DNA of 64,000 bases from an uncultured Lachnospiraceae bacterium (GCA_946615865.1 CAMOIJ010000005.1:52364-116363), one strand, 5' to 3'. Counted from the stretch's first letter, positions 28,201 to 37,508 are shown. Numbers and translations: made by a program. The notes: generated from the sequence alone by a model not told the origin.

Positions 28201-28502
28201 TGGCAAGTATATCCAGTGAGATCGATGGTATCGCGGCATCCGGAGAACAGGGTTCGGGCGCGGAACTCAGGGATAATTCGGGATATGACGAGCATTTCGC
28301 TGAGGCGGGAAGGTTCATTATTGAGAAGAATAAAGCTTCCATAGGCATGCTGCAGCGTGTGTTCAAGATCGGATTTAACAGAGCCGCCAGGATCATGGAC
28401 CAGCTTGCGGACGCAGGTGTCGTCAGTGAAGACAACGGGACCAGGGCCAGACAGGTCCTGATGGACATGCCGACATTTGAGCAGCTCCTGGAGGATATGT
28501 GA
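25254..28502 (+). CDS. ftsK: DNA translocase FtsK/SpoIIIE
   Basis: 1082 aa from the ATG at 25254 ([14 protein letters not shown]); a TTG 15 codons upstream has no ribosome site. It pumps chromosomal DNA through the division or sporulation septum. Order: basic N-terminus; four membrane segments (about residues 45-205); a long charged, low-complexity linker (about 205-590); the FtsK alpha/beta motor with Walker A GATGSGKS at 746-753 and Walker [11 protein letters not shown]; then a C-terminal gamma winged helix that reads KOPS-like sequences (about 1015-1080). AAGGAAGG precedes the start by about 12 bases. Followed one base after the stop by the next gene, indicating coupling. Confidence 0.95.
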   Translation: MASSKAKKSTNSRKRQTGSGRKAGSRAPKRMTKADSERLALEEMRAQEVKRDIRLLVLFGAMVFLMIAELGYGGVAGKALSSVMFGLFGTAAYVIPPFIFITVLFVISNMGRRTLPARTAALVMLMICVCTAFELWSGEPGKTETYNAAEIYQRCAASKEGGGVIGGTAAYWMFRLLRNVGSVFVLILLILIFLMIFTQFSPVEQYRKAQQDRIRRGDPSFMEKRRARAQEAREASARRREAIATAKEKEKKEREELLEQERANREERRKRRDQMLQESRQREQLDMSSTVISPALDEEEEDFGLDEGSSLFSRTEKKKTQPAAAEETDRGPEKIRTATSHGIRFLDRDTGRTNRAEEIRVSASPVNDSQDNPDGRILRPDANTVRVESENLIRIDPEDGSLYDGRSGPATMTVFTRTKDTDKNDDQLHFPFGKEENERGMMKIYAKENSAEQFTALNTPDIADAGGMSTFNAQAQRNADRTAPAAEDELPWGADALSEEEMAAIEAEEAEFTQAKNREAPLPVQEDRAASSSPVRTTVTARQKTDKPEARESVADEDLEGIEVHRDRGDDKNSGAGRTVASGQTRSKENRKYSFPPFKLLKEGEAGHNAETDRELKETAFRLQETLRTFGVNVTITDISQGPSITRYELQPEQGVKVSKIVNLANDIKLSLAAVDIRIEAPIPGKPAIGIEVPNKHPSVVSLRDILETQEFRGAKSRLAFAVGKDLGGKTVVTDIAKMPHLLIAGATGSGKSVCINTIIMSILYKASPDEVQLIMIDPKVVELSVYNGIPHLMIPVVTDVKKASAALNWAVAEMERRYKLFAAAGTRDLNGYNAMVRAKGSEAGENEKVLSRLVVIVDELADLMMVAKNEVEASICRLAQLARAAGIHLIIATQRPSVDVITGLIKANMPSRIAFSVTSQVDSRTILDMAGAEKLIGKGDMLFYPQNYQKPARIQGAFISDEEVQSVVDYIKTNNVTDDSAMASISSEIDGIAASGEQGSGAELRDNSGYDEHFAEAGRFIIEKNKASIGMLQRVFKIGFNRAARIMDQLADAGVVSEDNGTRARQVLMDMPTFEQLLEDM

Positions 28503-28503
28503 T

Positions 28504-29196
28504 ATGACAAGGAAACTGAAGGCGGCGATACTCCTCCTTCTCTTTGCGATCGCTTTGGCAGCCGCGTTTTTCGGATATCGGAGGAAACTCGCCGGTTCCA
28601 GGGAGGTACTTGCGGGGAAGGCCGCCGAGTCGGCAGAAGAGGGGGCTTACGCAGAGGCTTCACGGCTGATCGACAGAGCGCTGCAATCCCCGGAGGACGG
28701 CTCTTATAACGATGATCAGCTCTATCTGAAAAAGGCTGAATATATGCAGCAGGCAGGGGACAGCGACCAGGCGCTGAGCATTGCAATGCGTGTCGTGAAG
28801 AACACACATGAAGGGCAGCAGGAATTTGACGACGCGTGGGAAAGGATTGTATCGATCTGCACCGGGGAAGAGGAATTCGGCAAACTCGCGACCCTTCTTG
28901 AAGGAAGCGGCGTGGAGTCGGTAAAGAGCAAATATTACAATTATCTGGTTTATGACCCGGTATTCAGGGATCCGCCCGGAACCTATGAAGACATCCTTGA
29001 ACTTTACATAGAAAGCCAGGGCGAGGGAGCGGTATTCTATACACTTGACGGAACGGAACCTACGGAAAAGAGCAATCTGTACAGCGGGCCCATCACGCTC
29101 AGACCCGGAATCTATACGATCAAGGCCTTCTTCATTAACCGCTACGGCTTAAAGAGCAATACGGTGACCGGAGCTTATAAGATCACGGAAGACTGA
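28504..29196 (+). CDS. Membrane-anchored TPR-like protein with a chitobiase/hexosaminidase-type C-terminal domain
   Basis: 230 aa, ATG one base after the ftsK stop. An N-terminal membrane anchor (about residues 6-25) without a lipobox Cys is followed by helical repeats resembling TPR (about 35-135) and a C-terminal beta domain (about 165-228). The latter has the pattern VFYTLDGTEPTEKSNLYSGP and a closing LRPGIYTIKAFFINRYG, typical of the CHB_HEX_C/Fn3-associated family found in Gram-positive cell-surface proteins. Probably extracytoplasmic and possibly wall-binding. Coupling to ftsK is the only functional hint. Confidence 0.7.
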   Translation: MTRKLKAAILLLLFAIALAAAFFGYRRKLAGSREVLAGKAAESAEEGAYAEASRLIDRALQSPEDGSYNDDQLYLKKAEYMQQAGDSDQALSIAMRVVKNTHEGQQEFDDAWERIVSICTGEEEFGKLATLLEGSGVESVKSKYYNYLVYDPVFRDPPGTYEDILELYIESQGEGAVFYTLDGTEPTEKSNLYSGPITLRPGIYTIKAFFINRYGLKSNTVTGAYKITED

Positions 29197-29236
29197 ATTG
29201 CACCATAATTTAACCGCATAAATCATAAACGCGCTA

Positions 29237-29266
29237 TTGTGCTTTAACGGGAAGAAGTGCTATTAT
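29237..29266 (+). promoter_or_regulatory. Candidate promoter of nfnAB
   Basis: TTGTGC (29237-29242), 18-bp spacer, TATTAT (29261-29266), about 50 bases before the nfnA start. Confidence 0.55.
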
Positions 29267-29318
29267 AAATCGGATTTAGTTTATCAAATGCTATTAAGCA
29301 GAACACATGGAGGTTTTT

Positions 29319-30197
29319 ATGTTCAAGATCACCAAGAAGGAGAATCTGGCCCCCAACATTTACCTTATGGATGTCGAGGCTCCCAGAATTGCCAAGTATG
29401 CCCTTCCCGGACAATTCCTGATCGTCCGCGTGGACGAAGAAGGCGAAAGGATTCCTCTGACTATCTGTGATTATGACAGTGAGAAGGGACTTGTTCAGAT
29501 TGTATTTCAAGTCATCGGCGGAGATACATACAGAATGTCTTCCCTGGAAGTAGGAGACAGTTTTGCGGATATGGTCGGCCCCTTAGGCAAACCTTCTGAT
29601 CTGACAGAAATGCCCCTGGAAGAACTCAAAAAGATGAAGATCTGCTTTATTGCGGGCGGAGTCGGAACTGCTCCTGTGTACTGCCAGCTCAAATGGCTTA
29701 AGAACCAGGGAGTCGAAGTAGACTGCATCCAGGGAGCAAGGACAAAAGATATCATTATCCTGGAAAAGGAGATGAGCGAAGTATCCAATCTTCACATATG
29801 TACGGATGACGGTTCCTATGGCATTCACGGAAATGTATGCGTGGCGCTTCAGAAACTCTGGGACGAAGGAAAGCGTTTTGACAGAGTGATCGCTATCGGC
29901 CCCATGATCATGATGAAGTTCGTATGCCAGCTCACGAAGCAGCTCGGCGTCGAGACCATCGTATCCATGAACCCCATCATGGTGGACGGGACCGGAATGT
30001 GCGGCGCCTGCCGTCTCATGGTAGGCGGAAAAGTGAAATTCGCATGTGTCGACGGACCTGAGTTCGACGGACACCAGGTTGATTTTGCGCAGGCAATGCA
30101 GAGGATGAAACTCTACGCCACAGAAGAGGGACGTCTGTACCTCAGGGCCAAAGAGGGCGATACGCACCACGGCGGCTGCGGCAATTGCGGAAACTGA
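29319..30197 (+). CDS. nfnA: NfnA-type ferredoxin--NADP+ reductase subunit alpha (FAD/NAD and 2Fe-2S protein)
   Basis: 292 aa. It resembles the small subunit of NADH-dependent ferredoxin:NADP+ oxidoreductase (also named SudB or dihydroorotate-dehydrogenase-electron-transfer-like). The FAD-binding barrel has RIPLTICDYD near residue 50; the NAD domain has IAGGVGTAPVYCQLKW; the C-terminal Cys cluster MCGACR plus a later FACVDGP, with an extra CGNCG end, binds 2Fe-2S. The ATG at 29319 is preceded by GGAGG; an ATG four codons earlier is too close to it. Followed by nfnB after 40 bases. Together they can shuttle electrons between NADH, NADPH and ferredoxin. Confidence 0.88.
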   Translation: MFKITKKENLAPNIYLMDVEAPRIAKYALPGQFLIVRVDEEGERIPLTICDYDSEKGLVQIVFQVIGGDTYRMSSLEVGDSFADMVGPLGKPSDLTEMPLEELKKMKICFIAGGVGTAPVYCQLKWLKNQGVEVDCIQGARTKDIIILEKEMSEVSNLHICTDDGSYGIHGNVCVALQKLWDEGKRFDRVIAIGPMIMMKFVCQLTKQLGVETIVSMNPIMVDGTGMCGACRLMVGGKVKFACVDGPEFDGHQVDFAQAMQRMKLYATEEGRLYLRAKEGDTHHGGCGNCGN

Positions 30198-30237
30198 CGG
30201 ATTCGTGCATATAGATCGTTCTAGAAAGGATACTGTT

Positions 30238-31623
30238 ATGGATATGATGAAGAAAGTTCCTGTAAGGGAACAGGATCCCAAGGTAAGAGCCACGAATTTC
30301 GACGAGGTCTGCCTTGGCTATAATAAAGAAGAGGCTGAGGCTGAGGCACAGCGCTGCCTTAACTGCAAGAATCCCAGATGCGTACAGGGATGTCCCGTGA
30401 ATATCGACATTCCCGGCTTTATCACAAAGCTCAAGGAAAGCGATGTCAAGGGCGCTTATGATGTGATCGGAAGATCTTCCTCCCTTCCCTCGATCTGCGG
30501 CCGCGTATGTCCCCAGGAGACGCAGTGCGAAGGCAAGTGTGTAAGAGGGATCAAGGGCGAGCCCGTTTCAATCGGTAAGCTTGAGAGATATGTTGCCGAC
30601 ACCGCGCGCGCAATGGGAGTTAAACCCCAGGGTGCGGAGAAGACTAACGGACACAAGGTCGCCGTCATCGGTTCAGGTCCTGCCGGTCTCACCTGTGCAG
30701 GCGATCTGGCTAAGATGGGCTATGAAGTCACTATTTTCGAAGCGCTGCACAAGGCAGGCGGCGTTCTCGTGTACGGTATTCCCGAGTTCCGTCTTCCCAA
30801 GGACGCGGTAGTGGAGAAAGAGATCGAGAATGTTAAGTCCCTCGGCGTCAAAATAGAGACGGACTGTATTGTCGGCAAATCAGTCACCATCGACGATCTT
30901 ATGAAGAATGAGGGCTATGAGGCTGTCTTCATCGGCTCCGGCGCGGGCCTTCCCAAGTTCATGGGAATTCCCGGAGAGCAGGCGATGGGCGTGTTCTCAG
31001 CCAATGAATATCTTACAAGAAGCAATCTTATGAAGGCGTTCAGCGATCAGTCCAGAACCCCTATCATGAGAGCGAAAAAAGCGGTCATCGTGGGCGGCGG
31101 CAACGTTGCTATGGATGCGGCCAGGACGGCTCTTCGTCTGGGCGCAGAGACCCATATCGTCTACAGAAGAAGTGAAGAGGAACTCCCTGCAAGACGCGAG
31201 GAAGTCCATCACGCCAAGGAAGAGGGAATCATCTTTAATCTTCTGACTAACCCCGTCGAGATCCACGCCGACGAGAACGGCTGGGTAAAAGGCATCACCT
31301 GCATCCGCATGGAACTGGGCGAGCCCGACGCATCCGGAAGACGCAGACCTGTGGAAATTCCCGGTTCAGAGTTCTATATCGAGTGTGACGCAGTCATCAT
31401 GTCCCTCGGCACATCTCCGAACCCGCTGATCTCTTCCACGACCGACGGCCTCGAAGCGAACCGCAGGGGCTGCATCGTCGCTGACGAGGAGAAGGGACAG
31501 ACATCCAAGGAAGGCGTATTCGCAGGCGGCGACGCTGTTACCGGCGCTGCTACCGTTATCCTTGCTATGGGTGCCGGAAAGGCTGCCGCTAAGGGTATTG
31601 ACGAATATCTGTCCGCGAAGTAA
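30238..31623 (+). CDS. nfnB: NfnB / glutamate synthase small-subunit-like NADPH oxidoreductase
   Basis: 461 aa, often annotated GltA (NADPH-dependent glutamate synthase). The N-terminal ferredoxin-like part holds CLNCKNPRCVQGCP and CGRVCPQETQCEGKC, binding two 4Fe-4S clusters; a FAD motif VIGSGPAGLTCAG and an NADPH motif VGGGNVAMDAART follow. The end (VFAGGDAVTGAATVI) is typical. AGAAAGGA lies 8 bases before the ATG at 30238. Pairing with nfnA, with no glutamate synthase large subunit nearby, favours an electron-bifurcating transhydrogenase over glutamate synthesis. Confidence 0.88.
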   Translation: MDMMKKVPVREQDPKVRATNFDEVCLGYNKEEAEAEAQRCLNCKNPRCVQGCPVNIDIPGFITKLKESDVKGAYDVIGRSSSLPSICGRVCPQETQCEGKCVRGIKGEPVSIGKLERYVADTARAMGVKPQGAEKTNGHKVAVIGSGPAGLTCAGDLAKMGYEVTIFEALHKAGGVLVYGIPEFRLPKDAVVEKEIENVKSLGVKIETDCIVGKSVTIDDLMKNEGYEAVFIGSGAGLPKFMGIPGEQAMGVFSANEYLTRSNLMKAFSDQSRTPIMRAKKAVIVGGGNVAMDAARTALRLGAETHIVYRRSEEELPARREEVHHAKEEGIIFNLLTNPVEIHADENGWVKGITCIRMELGEPDASGRRRPVEIPGSEFYIECDAVIMSLGTSPNPLISSTTDGLEANRRGCIVADEEKGQTSKEGVFAGGDAVTGAATVILAMGAGKAAAKGIDEYLSAK

Positions 31624-31643
31624 TTTAGAAATGGCATTGCAAC

Positions 31644-31685
31644 GGGAGCGTGCACCGCGCAAAGAGCGGTATGCGCTCCCTTTTT
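31644..31685 (+). terminator. Terminator after nfnAB
   Basis: GGGAGCG (31644-31650) pairs with CGCTCCC (31674-31680); an inner ACCGC/GCGGT stem extends the hairpin, and five T follow. Confidence 0.85.
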
Positions 31686-31700
31686 AGAAAAAGAGGAAAA

Positions 31701-32687
31701 ATGACGGAAATTCTGGACTTAACCGCGCAGGAGCAGCGGGATATCTTTGGAAGCAAAGATCACTATGTAAGAAAGATCGAGAAAGATCTTGACGTGGCAG
31801 TGATCGCGCGGGACGGCGTGATCAAGGTGACGGGGGACGAGCCCAATGTGCGTAAAGCGGTTGGAATCATCGAAAACCTGGCGGGACTTTCGAGAGCCGG
31901 GGGAGAGATCGAGGACCAGAGCGTGGATTACGCTATCGAAATGAAAGACGAGCCGGAATCCGGCAAGTTGGCGGATTTTGACAAAGATATCATCTGCCAC
32001 ACAGTCAGCGGAAAGCCGATCAAGCCCAAGACACTGGGACAGAAAAAGTACATAGATTCCATCAGGGACAACCTCATCGTATTCGCGAACGGACCTGCGG
32101 GAACAGGAAAGACTTTCCTTGCTATGGCGATGGCGATCACTGCGTTCCAGAACAAAGAGGTAGAGAGGATCATCATGACAAGACCCGCTATAGAAGCGGG
32201 CGAGAAACTCGGCTTTCTTCCCGGTGACCTTCAGAGTAAGGTAGATCCCTATCTGAGGCCTCTGTACGACGCGCTCTACCAGATCATGGGCGCGGAGAAT
32301 TTCAGGAAGAACATGGAGAACGGCCTGATCGAAGTGGCGCCTCTCGCTTACATGAGAGGACGGACGCTCGACAACGCCTATATCATTCTCGACGAGGCCC
32401 AGAACACGACGCCGGAACAGATGAAGATGTTCCTGACAAGATTCGGTTTCGGGTCCCACGCCATCATAACCGGCGACGCCACTCAGAAGGACCTGGCGCC
32501 TAATACCAGGTCAGGGCTCGACGTAGCTATGAAGGTGCTTAAAAATGTGGATGGGATCAGCTTTATCAATCTTACCGCGAAGGATGTAGTCCGCCATCCG
32601 CTGGTGCAGAAGATCGTCAAGGCATATGAGGATTACGAAAAACATGGTCGTTTTGAACACAGATATCCAAACAGAAGAAAGATTTGA
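31701..32687 (+). CDS. phoH: PhoH-family ATPase
   Basis: 328 aa from the ATG at 31701, with AGAGGAAAA directly before it; an upstream ATG lies inside the terminator and is rejected. An N-terminal KH-like part (about residues 15-65) precedes the PhoH domain with Walker A GPAGTGKT (131-138) and Walker B IILDEAQN. PhoH proteins are P-loop ATPases with predicted RNA helicase or RNA-modifying roles. It overlaps ybeY by 44 bases, the standard phoH-ybeY pair of Firmicutes. Confidence 0.93.
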   Translation: MTEILDLTAQEQRDIFGSKDHYVRKIEKDLDVAVIARDGVIKVTGDEPNVRKAVGIIENLAGLSRAGGEIEDQSVDYAIEMKDEPESGKLADFDKDIICHTVSGKPIKPKTLGQKKYIDSIRDNLIVFANGPAGTGKTFLAMAMAITAFQNKEVERIIMTRPAIEAGEKLGFLPGDLQSKVDPYLRPLYDALYQIMGAENFRKNMENGLIEVAPLAYMRGRTLDNAYIILDEAQNTTPEQMKMFLTRFGFGSHAIITGDATQKDLAPNTRSGLDVAMKVLKNVDGISFINLTAKDVVRHPLVQKIVKAYEDYEKHGRFEHRYPNRRKI

Positions 32688-33141
32688 ATTTTACCCGGAA
32701 GAGATCGCGCTAAAGGTCTGTGAAGAAGTGCTGAAGCAAGAGTCGTTTCCTGAAGACGCCGAGATCTCCCTTGTCGTAACAGACGCGGAGGAGGTGCACC
32801 GCCTGAACCTGGAATTTCGAGGGATCGACCGGACGACAGATGTCCTCTCTTTTCCCGGACTGGATTTCGAAGAACCTGCCGCCTTTGAAGAGAGCATCGA
32901 TGAGAGCTGCATCAACCCGGATAACGACTGTGTGATGCTGGGTGACATTGTCATCAACGCGCAGAAAGTGAAAGAGCAGGCGGCGGAATACGGTCACAGT
33001 AAGAAGCGGGAATTCGCTTTTCTTATAGCCCACAGCATGCTCCATCTGTGCGGATATGATCATATGACGCCGGAGGAAGCGGAAGTGATGGAAGAGAGAC
33101 AGGAGAAGGCCCTTCAATCTCTGGGAATCACGAGGGAGTAA
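32644..33141 (+). CDS. ybeY: Endoribonuclease YbeY (rRNA maturation factor)
   Basis: 165 aa from the ATG at 32644. It takes part in 16S rRNA 3'-end maturation and ribosome quality control. The zinc-binding motif is complete: HSMLHLCGYDH near residue 125. The conserved DVLSFP segment lies near residue 65. The start lies inside the 3' end of phoH (44-base overlap), with GAGGA about 11 bases upstream; an ATG six codons earlier is possible. Cotranscribed with phoH. Confidence 0.94.
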   Translation: MVVLNTDIQTEERFEFYPEEIALKVCEEVLKQESFPEDAEISLVVTDAEEVHRLNLEFRGIDRTTDVLSFPGLDFEEPAAFEESIDESCINPDNDCVMLGDIVINAQKVKEQAAEYGHSKKREFAFLIAHSMLHLCGYDHMTPEEAEVMEERQEKALQSLGITRE

Positions 33142-33163
33142 CGACAGAAGGAGAGTGCACCGC

Positions 33164-34462
33164 ATGGCAAAGAAAAAAAGCGCAGCCGGAAATGAGCTGA
33201 TGACCGGTACCCGGGTCTATGACGTGGCAGTGATCGGAGGAGGAGCTTCCGGCTGCATGGCGGCTTGCGCGGCATCTGAAAACGGCGCCCGTACGCTGAT
33301 CCTGGAAGCGAATGACAGGGTCGGCAGGAAGATCTGTGCCACCGGCAACGGACGCTGCAACCTTACAAATCTTCATGTGGATGAAAATTGTTATCATACA
33401 GGCGGGGGAGAGGACCTCTCCGCCTTTTTTGCGCGGTTTTCCGTGGAGGATAATATCCGTTTCTGGGAATCACGGGGAGTTTATCTCCACGACAGGAACG
33501 GATATGTTTACCCCAGGACAGACCAGGCGTCTACGATCGCGGATGCTTTTGACAAAATACTGCGCGCGGCAGGAACAGAGATCATCACCGGAATAAGGGT
33601 AAAAGACATTGAGCAGACAGAGGGCAGAGAAGGAAAGGTGTTCCGGATCGTGACGAATGAAGGAAGTCACTGTTTTGCCAAAAAAGTGATTCTCGCGGGC
33701 GGCGGAGCAGCAGGACCGCAGTATGGAAGTGACGGAAGCCTCTATGAGATCGCCCGCAGCCTCGGACATACGGTAAACAAGCCGCTGCCTGCACTGGTGC
33801 CTCTTATGTCAGACGACAAAGATTTAAAAGCCGCGGCGGGTGTCCGCTGCGACGCGAAGATCACACTTGTGTGCGGAGAGAAATCATTCCGCGCCGAGCG
33901 GGGAGAACTGCAGATCACTCAGACGGGGATCTCCGGAATTCCCGTATTTCAGATCAGTTCCGAAGCGTCGAGAGCCCTGGATGAAGGAAAAAAGGTCTTT
34001 GCGCAGATCGATTTTCTTCCTGACTTCACGGACCAAATGTGGGAGGCGGAAAAAGAAAGGAGATTGTCCGAGGACAGAAACTGTATGCTCGGCGTATTCT
34101 TCCTTGGACTTGTGAACAGAAAGGTGCTGGACCTGCTCTTGAAAAAACGGGAATTGCAGGCGGAAAAGAAAGCGTCTAAAGTTGACGAGGATACGTTGAT
34201 AAGCATTATGCAGGATATGCGAAGCTTCAAAGTGCGTGTTACCGGAACAGGCGGATTTGAACAGGCCCAGGTGACAACAGGCGGGATCCCGCTGAGCCAA
34301 ACCGATAAGGATCTTATGTCTGTCTTTTGCAGAGGGCTTTATCTGTCCGGTGAACTGCTGGACGTGGACGGAATCTGCGGCGGTTACAATCTGCAGTGGG
34401 CTTTTACCAGCGGTTGGATCGCCGGAAAGAGCGTGGCAGGGGAAAGGAGCGGCGGTAAATGA
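33164..34462 (+). CDS. HI0933/YhiN-type NAD(P)/FAD-dependent oxidoreductase
   Basis: 432 aa from the ATG at 33164, preceded by GAAGGAG. The N-terminal FAD motif is VIGGGASGCMAA, followed by GRKICATGNGRCNLTN, diagnostic of the BaiN/HI0933 flavoprotein family. The C-terminus ends in ELLDVDGICGGYNLQWAF. Members are poorly characterised; one relative (BaiN) was linked to bile acid metabolism, which is no proof for this copy. It sits 22 bases after ybeY and overlaps the next flavoprotein by four bases, so all four genes form one operon. Confidence 0.88.
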   Translation: MAKKKSAAGNELMTGTRVYDVAVIGGGASGCMAACAASENGARTLILEANDRVGRKICATGNGRCNLTNLHVDENCYHTGGGEDLSAFFARFSVEDNIRFWESRGVYLHDRNGYVYPRTDQASTIADAFDKILRAAGTEIITGIRVKDIEQTEGREGKVFRIVTNEGSHCFAKKVILAGGGAAGPQYGSDGSLYEIARSLGHTVNKPLPALVPLMSDDKDLKAAAGVRCDAKITLVCGEKSFRAERGELQITQTGISGIPVFQISSEASRALDEGKKVFAQIDFLPDFTDQMWEAEKERRLSEDRNCMLGVFFLGLVNRKVLDLLLKKRELQAEKKASKVDEDTLISIMQDMRSFKVRVTGTGGFEQAQVTTGGIPLSQTDKDLMSVFCRGLYLSGELLDVDGICGGYNLQWAFTSGWIAGKSVAGERSGGK

Positions 34463-36132
34463 TAAGGATCTCACAGTTAAAGCTTCCGTGCGGACACAGC
34501 AGAGGGGATTTGGAGGGCCGGGTAAGAAAAACACTCCGGCTGGGAGGTGGAGAGCCTCTGAGAATTGAGATTCGCAAGCATTCCATCGACGCAAGGAAAA
34601 AACCTCAGCTTTTCGATATCTATACTGTGGACGCGGATCTCGGAATAGGACTGAGCGCGGAAAAAAAGCGCATTGCGAAACTTCGCAGCAAAGACATTTC
34701 AGCAGTACAGCCTTCCGAATACAGATTTCCCGAGGCGGGAAGCGAGAAGATGGAAAAGCGGCCTGTGGTGGTCGGAGCCGGACCCGCCGGGCTTTTCTGC
34801 GCTCTGATGCTTGCAGAACACGGTTACAGGCCGATCCTGCTTGAGCGCGGCAGGTCTGTAGAGGAGAGGAGCCGCGATATTGAGAAGTATTGGGAGACAG
34901 GCGTTCTGGTTCCCTCATCCAATATCCAGTTCGGCGAGGGCGGCGCAGGCACTTTTTCAGACGGCAAGCTAAACACGCAGATCAACGATAAGACCGGAAG
35001 GAGCGCGGAAGTTCTGCGGATCTTCGTTTCCGCCGGAGCACCTGAGGATATCTTTTATGAGGGGAAGCCCCATATTGGAACAGATAAACTCAGAACTGTG
35101 ATCCCGGCCATCAGGGAACGGATCATCGCAGCGGGAGGAGAAGTCCGCTTCGAGGCGCAGGTGACGGATCTTAAGATCCGCGAAGGCGCAGTCCGGGCGG
35201 TTATTTTACAAGACGGCGGTCTGCTTGAGACGGATACAGTCGTTCTGGCTCCCGGGCACAGCGCAAGGGATACAATACGCGCGCTGTACGAGAGGGGAAT
35301 TCCCATGCAGCAGAAAGATTTTGCGGTGGGGCTTCGCGTATCCCATCCCCAGCGGCTGATCGACCGCTCCCAGTATGGTGTTTGTGAAAAAGAGGAGATG
35401 GAGAGACTTGGCCTTTCAGCTGCCAGCTACAAATTGACAGCAAGGTCTTCCTCCGGAAGAGGAGTCTATTCCTTCTGCATGTGTCCGGGCGGCTATATCG
35501 TGGACGCATCATCGGAAGCCGGCAGGATCGCTGTAAACGGCATGAGCGAACACGCGAGAGACAGCGGGAGAGCCAACAGCGCGATCGTGTGCACCGTGGG
35601 GTCAGAGGAATTCGGAGGCACTCACCCTCTGCAGGGAATGCTGTTCCAGCAGGAACTGGAAGAGAAGGCTTTCCGGCTTGGAAACGGATCCGTTCCCGTA
35701 CAGAGGTATCAGACTCTGAGGGACAGGTTCCTGCAGACTGAGAAATCCGGAGAGGGCACAGACCGCGCTCCGTCAGATGGTGCTGCTGATGAGTATCTGA
35801 AGACTCAGGACCTGTGCATACGCGGAAGGTGGAGAGAGGCAGATCTGAGCGATCTTCTGCCGCGGGCACTGACAAGGGACTTCATAGAGGGAATGGAATA
35901 TTTTGACAGGAAGATCGAAGGATTTGCCGGACCCGAAGCGTTCTGTGCGGGACTGGAGACCCGCACTTCTTCTCCTGTCAGGATCCCGAGAGGCGAGGAC
36001 CTGCAGGCAGAGATCAGGGGACTTTATCCCTGCGGGGAAGGCGCCGGATATGCCGGGGGCATTATGTCAGCGGCCATGGACGGGATCCGTGTGGCGGAGG
36101 CCATAAGAAAGCGCTTTTGCGTGCCGGAATAG
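34459..36132 (+). CDS. COG2509-type NAD(P)/FAD-dependent oxidoreductase
   Basis: 557 aa. The ATG overlaps the preceding stop (ATGA), indicating translational coupling. An N-terminal domain with RKHSIDARKKPQL and a Rossmann motif VVGAGPAGLFCALMLAE (about residue 108) identify the uncharacterised FAD-dependent dehydrogenase family COG2509. GEGGAGTFSDGKLNTQI and the late ETRTSSPVRIPR and GEGAGYAGGI are family blocks. Substrate unknown. Last gene of the phoH-ybeY operon; the next gene has its own promoter. Confidence 0.88.
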   Translation: MIRISQLKLPCGHSRGDLEGRVRKTLRLGGGEPLRIEIRKHSIDARKKPQLFDIYTVDADLGIGLSAEKKRIAKLRSKDISAVQPSEYRFPEAGSEKMEKRPVVVGAGPAGLFCALMLAEHGYRPILLERGRSVEERSRDIEKYWETGVLVPSSNIQFGEGGAGTFSDGKLNTQINDKTGRSAEVLRIFVSAGAPEDIFYEGKPHIGTDKLRTVIPAIRERIIAAGGEVRFEAQVTDLKIREGAVRAVILQDGGLLETDTVVLAPGHSARDTIRALYERGIPMQQKDFAVGLRVSHPQRLIDRSQYGVCEKEEMERLGLSAASYKLTARSSSGRGVYSFCMCPGGYIVDASSEAGRIAVNGMSEHARDSGRANSAIVCTVGSEEFGGTHPLQGMLFQQELEEKAFRLGNGSVPVQRYQTLRDRFLQTEKSGEGTDRAPSDGAADEYLKTQDLCIRGRWREADLSDLLPRALTRDFIEGMEYFDRKIEGFAGPEAFCAGLETRTSSPVRIPRGEDLQAEIRGLYPCGEGAGYAGGIMSAAMDGIRVAEAIRKRFCVPE

Positions 36133-36144
36133 ACAAAAGGAAAC

Positions 36145-36174
36145 TTGTGCATAAGGCGTGGATACGGCTATAAT
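36145..36174 (+). promoter_or_regulatory. Predicted promoter of proA
   Basis: TTGTGC (36145-36150), 18-bp spacer, TATAAT (36169-36174), 71 bases before the GTG start of proA. Confidence 0.72.
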
Positions 36175-36245
36175 GTTGAAATATGAATTATGCAAAATAT
36201 CGGTAACTGTTAATGAGTATAACGACCGGGACGAGGTGAACTATC

Positions 36246-37493
36246 GTGAGTATTGTAGAAGAGCTTTGCAGAGCGGCGGCCGCAGTCAAATATGATGTTC
36301 AGAAGCTGAGCACGGATATCAAGAACAAAGCGCTGTATACAGCTGCTGATAAGCTGGTGGAACGGCAGGAAGGCATTCTTGCCGCTAACAGAGAAGACAT
36401 CGCGGCTGGCAGGGCTGCGGGGATGAACGAGGGACTGATCGACAGACTGACCCTGACTGAAAGCCGGATCGAACAGATCGCGGAGGGACTTCGCCAGGTA
36501 GCACAGCTTCCTGATCCCGTCGGAGAACTTATGGACGAGTTCACAAGGCCCAACGGCATGAAGATCCGCAAAGTCCGCGTTCCCATGGGAGTTATCGGCG
36601 TGATCTACGAGTCAAGGCCCAACGTGACAGCGGATGCGTTCGCGCTCTGTTTCAAAGCCGGCAGCGCCGTGATCTTAAAGGGCGGAAGCGATGCCATCCA
36701 TTCCAATATCGCGATCACGGATGTACTTCGCGACTCTCTTGAGGAATGCGGGATCTGCCCCGACGCGGTCCAGCTGATCGCCACGACAGACAGGGCGGCC
36801 ACAAGGGAACTGATGACAATGCGCCAGTATGTAGACTTGCTGATCCCCAGAGGCGGGGCAGGACTGATCAGGGCTGTCGTCGAGAACAGCAGGATCCCGG
36901 TCATCGAGACCGGCACAGGCAACTGCCACATTTATGTGGATAAAGACGCGGACCTGGAGATGGCGATGAAGATCCTGATCAATGCAAAGACTCAGAGGAT
37001 CGGTGTTTGCAACGCGGCGGAGTCGCTAGTGGTGCACAGAGATGTCCTTGACAGCTTTCTCCCCATGCTCGCGAAGACCATGGAAGAGTACAACGTGCTC
37101 CTGAGAGCGGACGAGGACTCCCGAGCGCTGCTTCCTCTGGCAGAGGCGGTGACTGAAGAGGACTTCGGCAAGGAGTACCTGGCTCTGATGCTGTCGGTGA
37201 AGACTGTTGACTCGGTAGAGGAGGCCATTGCCCATATCAACCGCTATCACACGGGACATTCCGACTGCATTGTGACCCGGAATCAGGAGGCCGCGGAGAA
37301 ATTCCTGAGCGAAATTGATTCCGCCTGCGTATATGTCAATGTATCCACAAGGTTTACGGACGGATTTGAATTCGGATTCGGCGCGGAGATCGGAATCAGC
37401 ACGCAGAAACTCCAGGCGAGAGGGCCTATGGGCCTTAGGGAGATCACTTCCTACAAATACCTGATCAGCGGCAGCGGGCAGGTCAGAGGTTAA
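36246..37493 (+). CDS. proA: Glutamate-5-semialdehyde dehydrogenase (gamma-glutamyl phosphate reductase)
   Basis: 415 aa, full length. It reduces gamma-glutamyl phosphate in proline synthesis. The aldehyde dehydrogenase fold is clear: VPMGVIGVIYESRPNVT early, LIPRGGAGLI, and the catalytic Cys255 in IGVCNAAE. The C-terminus FGFGAEIGISTQKLQARGPMG is typical. GTG start at 36246 with GAGGTG 7 bases upstream. It is alone between a promoter and a terminator; proB, its usual neighbour, is not in this window. Confidence 0.96.
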   Translation: MSIVEELCRAAAAVKYDVQKLSTDIKNKALYTAADKLVERQEGILAANREDIAAGRAAGMNEGLIDRLTLTESRIEQIAEGLRQVAQLPDPVGELMDEFTRPNGMKIRKVRVPMGVIGVIYESRPNVTADAFALCFKAGSAVILKGGSDAIHSNIAITDVLRDSLEECGICPDAVQLIATTDRAATRELMTMRQYVDLLIPRGGAGLIRAVVENSRIPVIETGTGNCHIYVDKDADLEMAMKILINAKTQRIGVCNAAESLVVHRDVLDSFLPMLAKTMEEYNVLLRADEDSRALLPLAEAVTEEDFGKEYLALMLSVKTVDSVEEAIAHINRYHTGHSDCIVTRNQEAAEKFLSEIDSACVYVNVSTRFTDGFEFGFGAEIGISTQKLQARGPMGLREITSYKYLISGSGQVRG

Positions 37494-37508
37494 TCAAGGC
37501 AGAAAAAA

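Noticed and set aside
30238..31623. Annotation as glutamate synthase small subunit
   Set aside because: No large glutamate synthase gene is near, and the adjacent NfnA-type flavoprotein makes an NfnAB transhydrogenase more likely.
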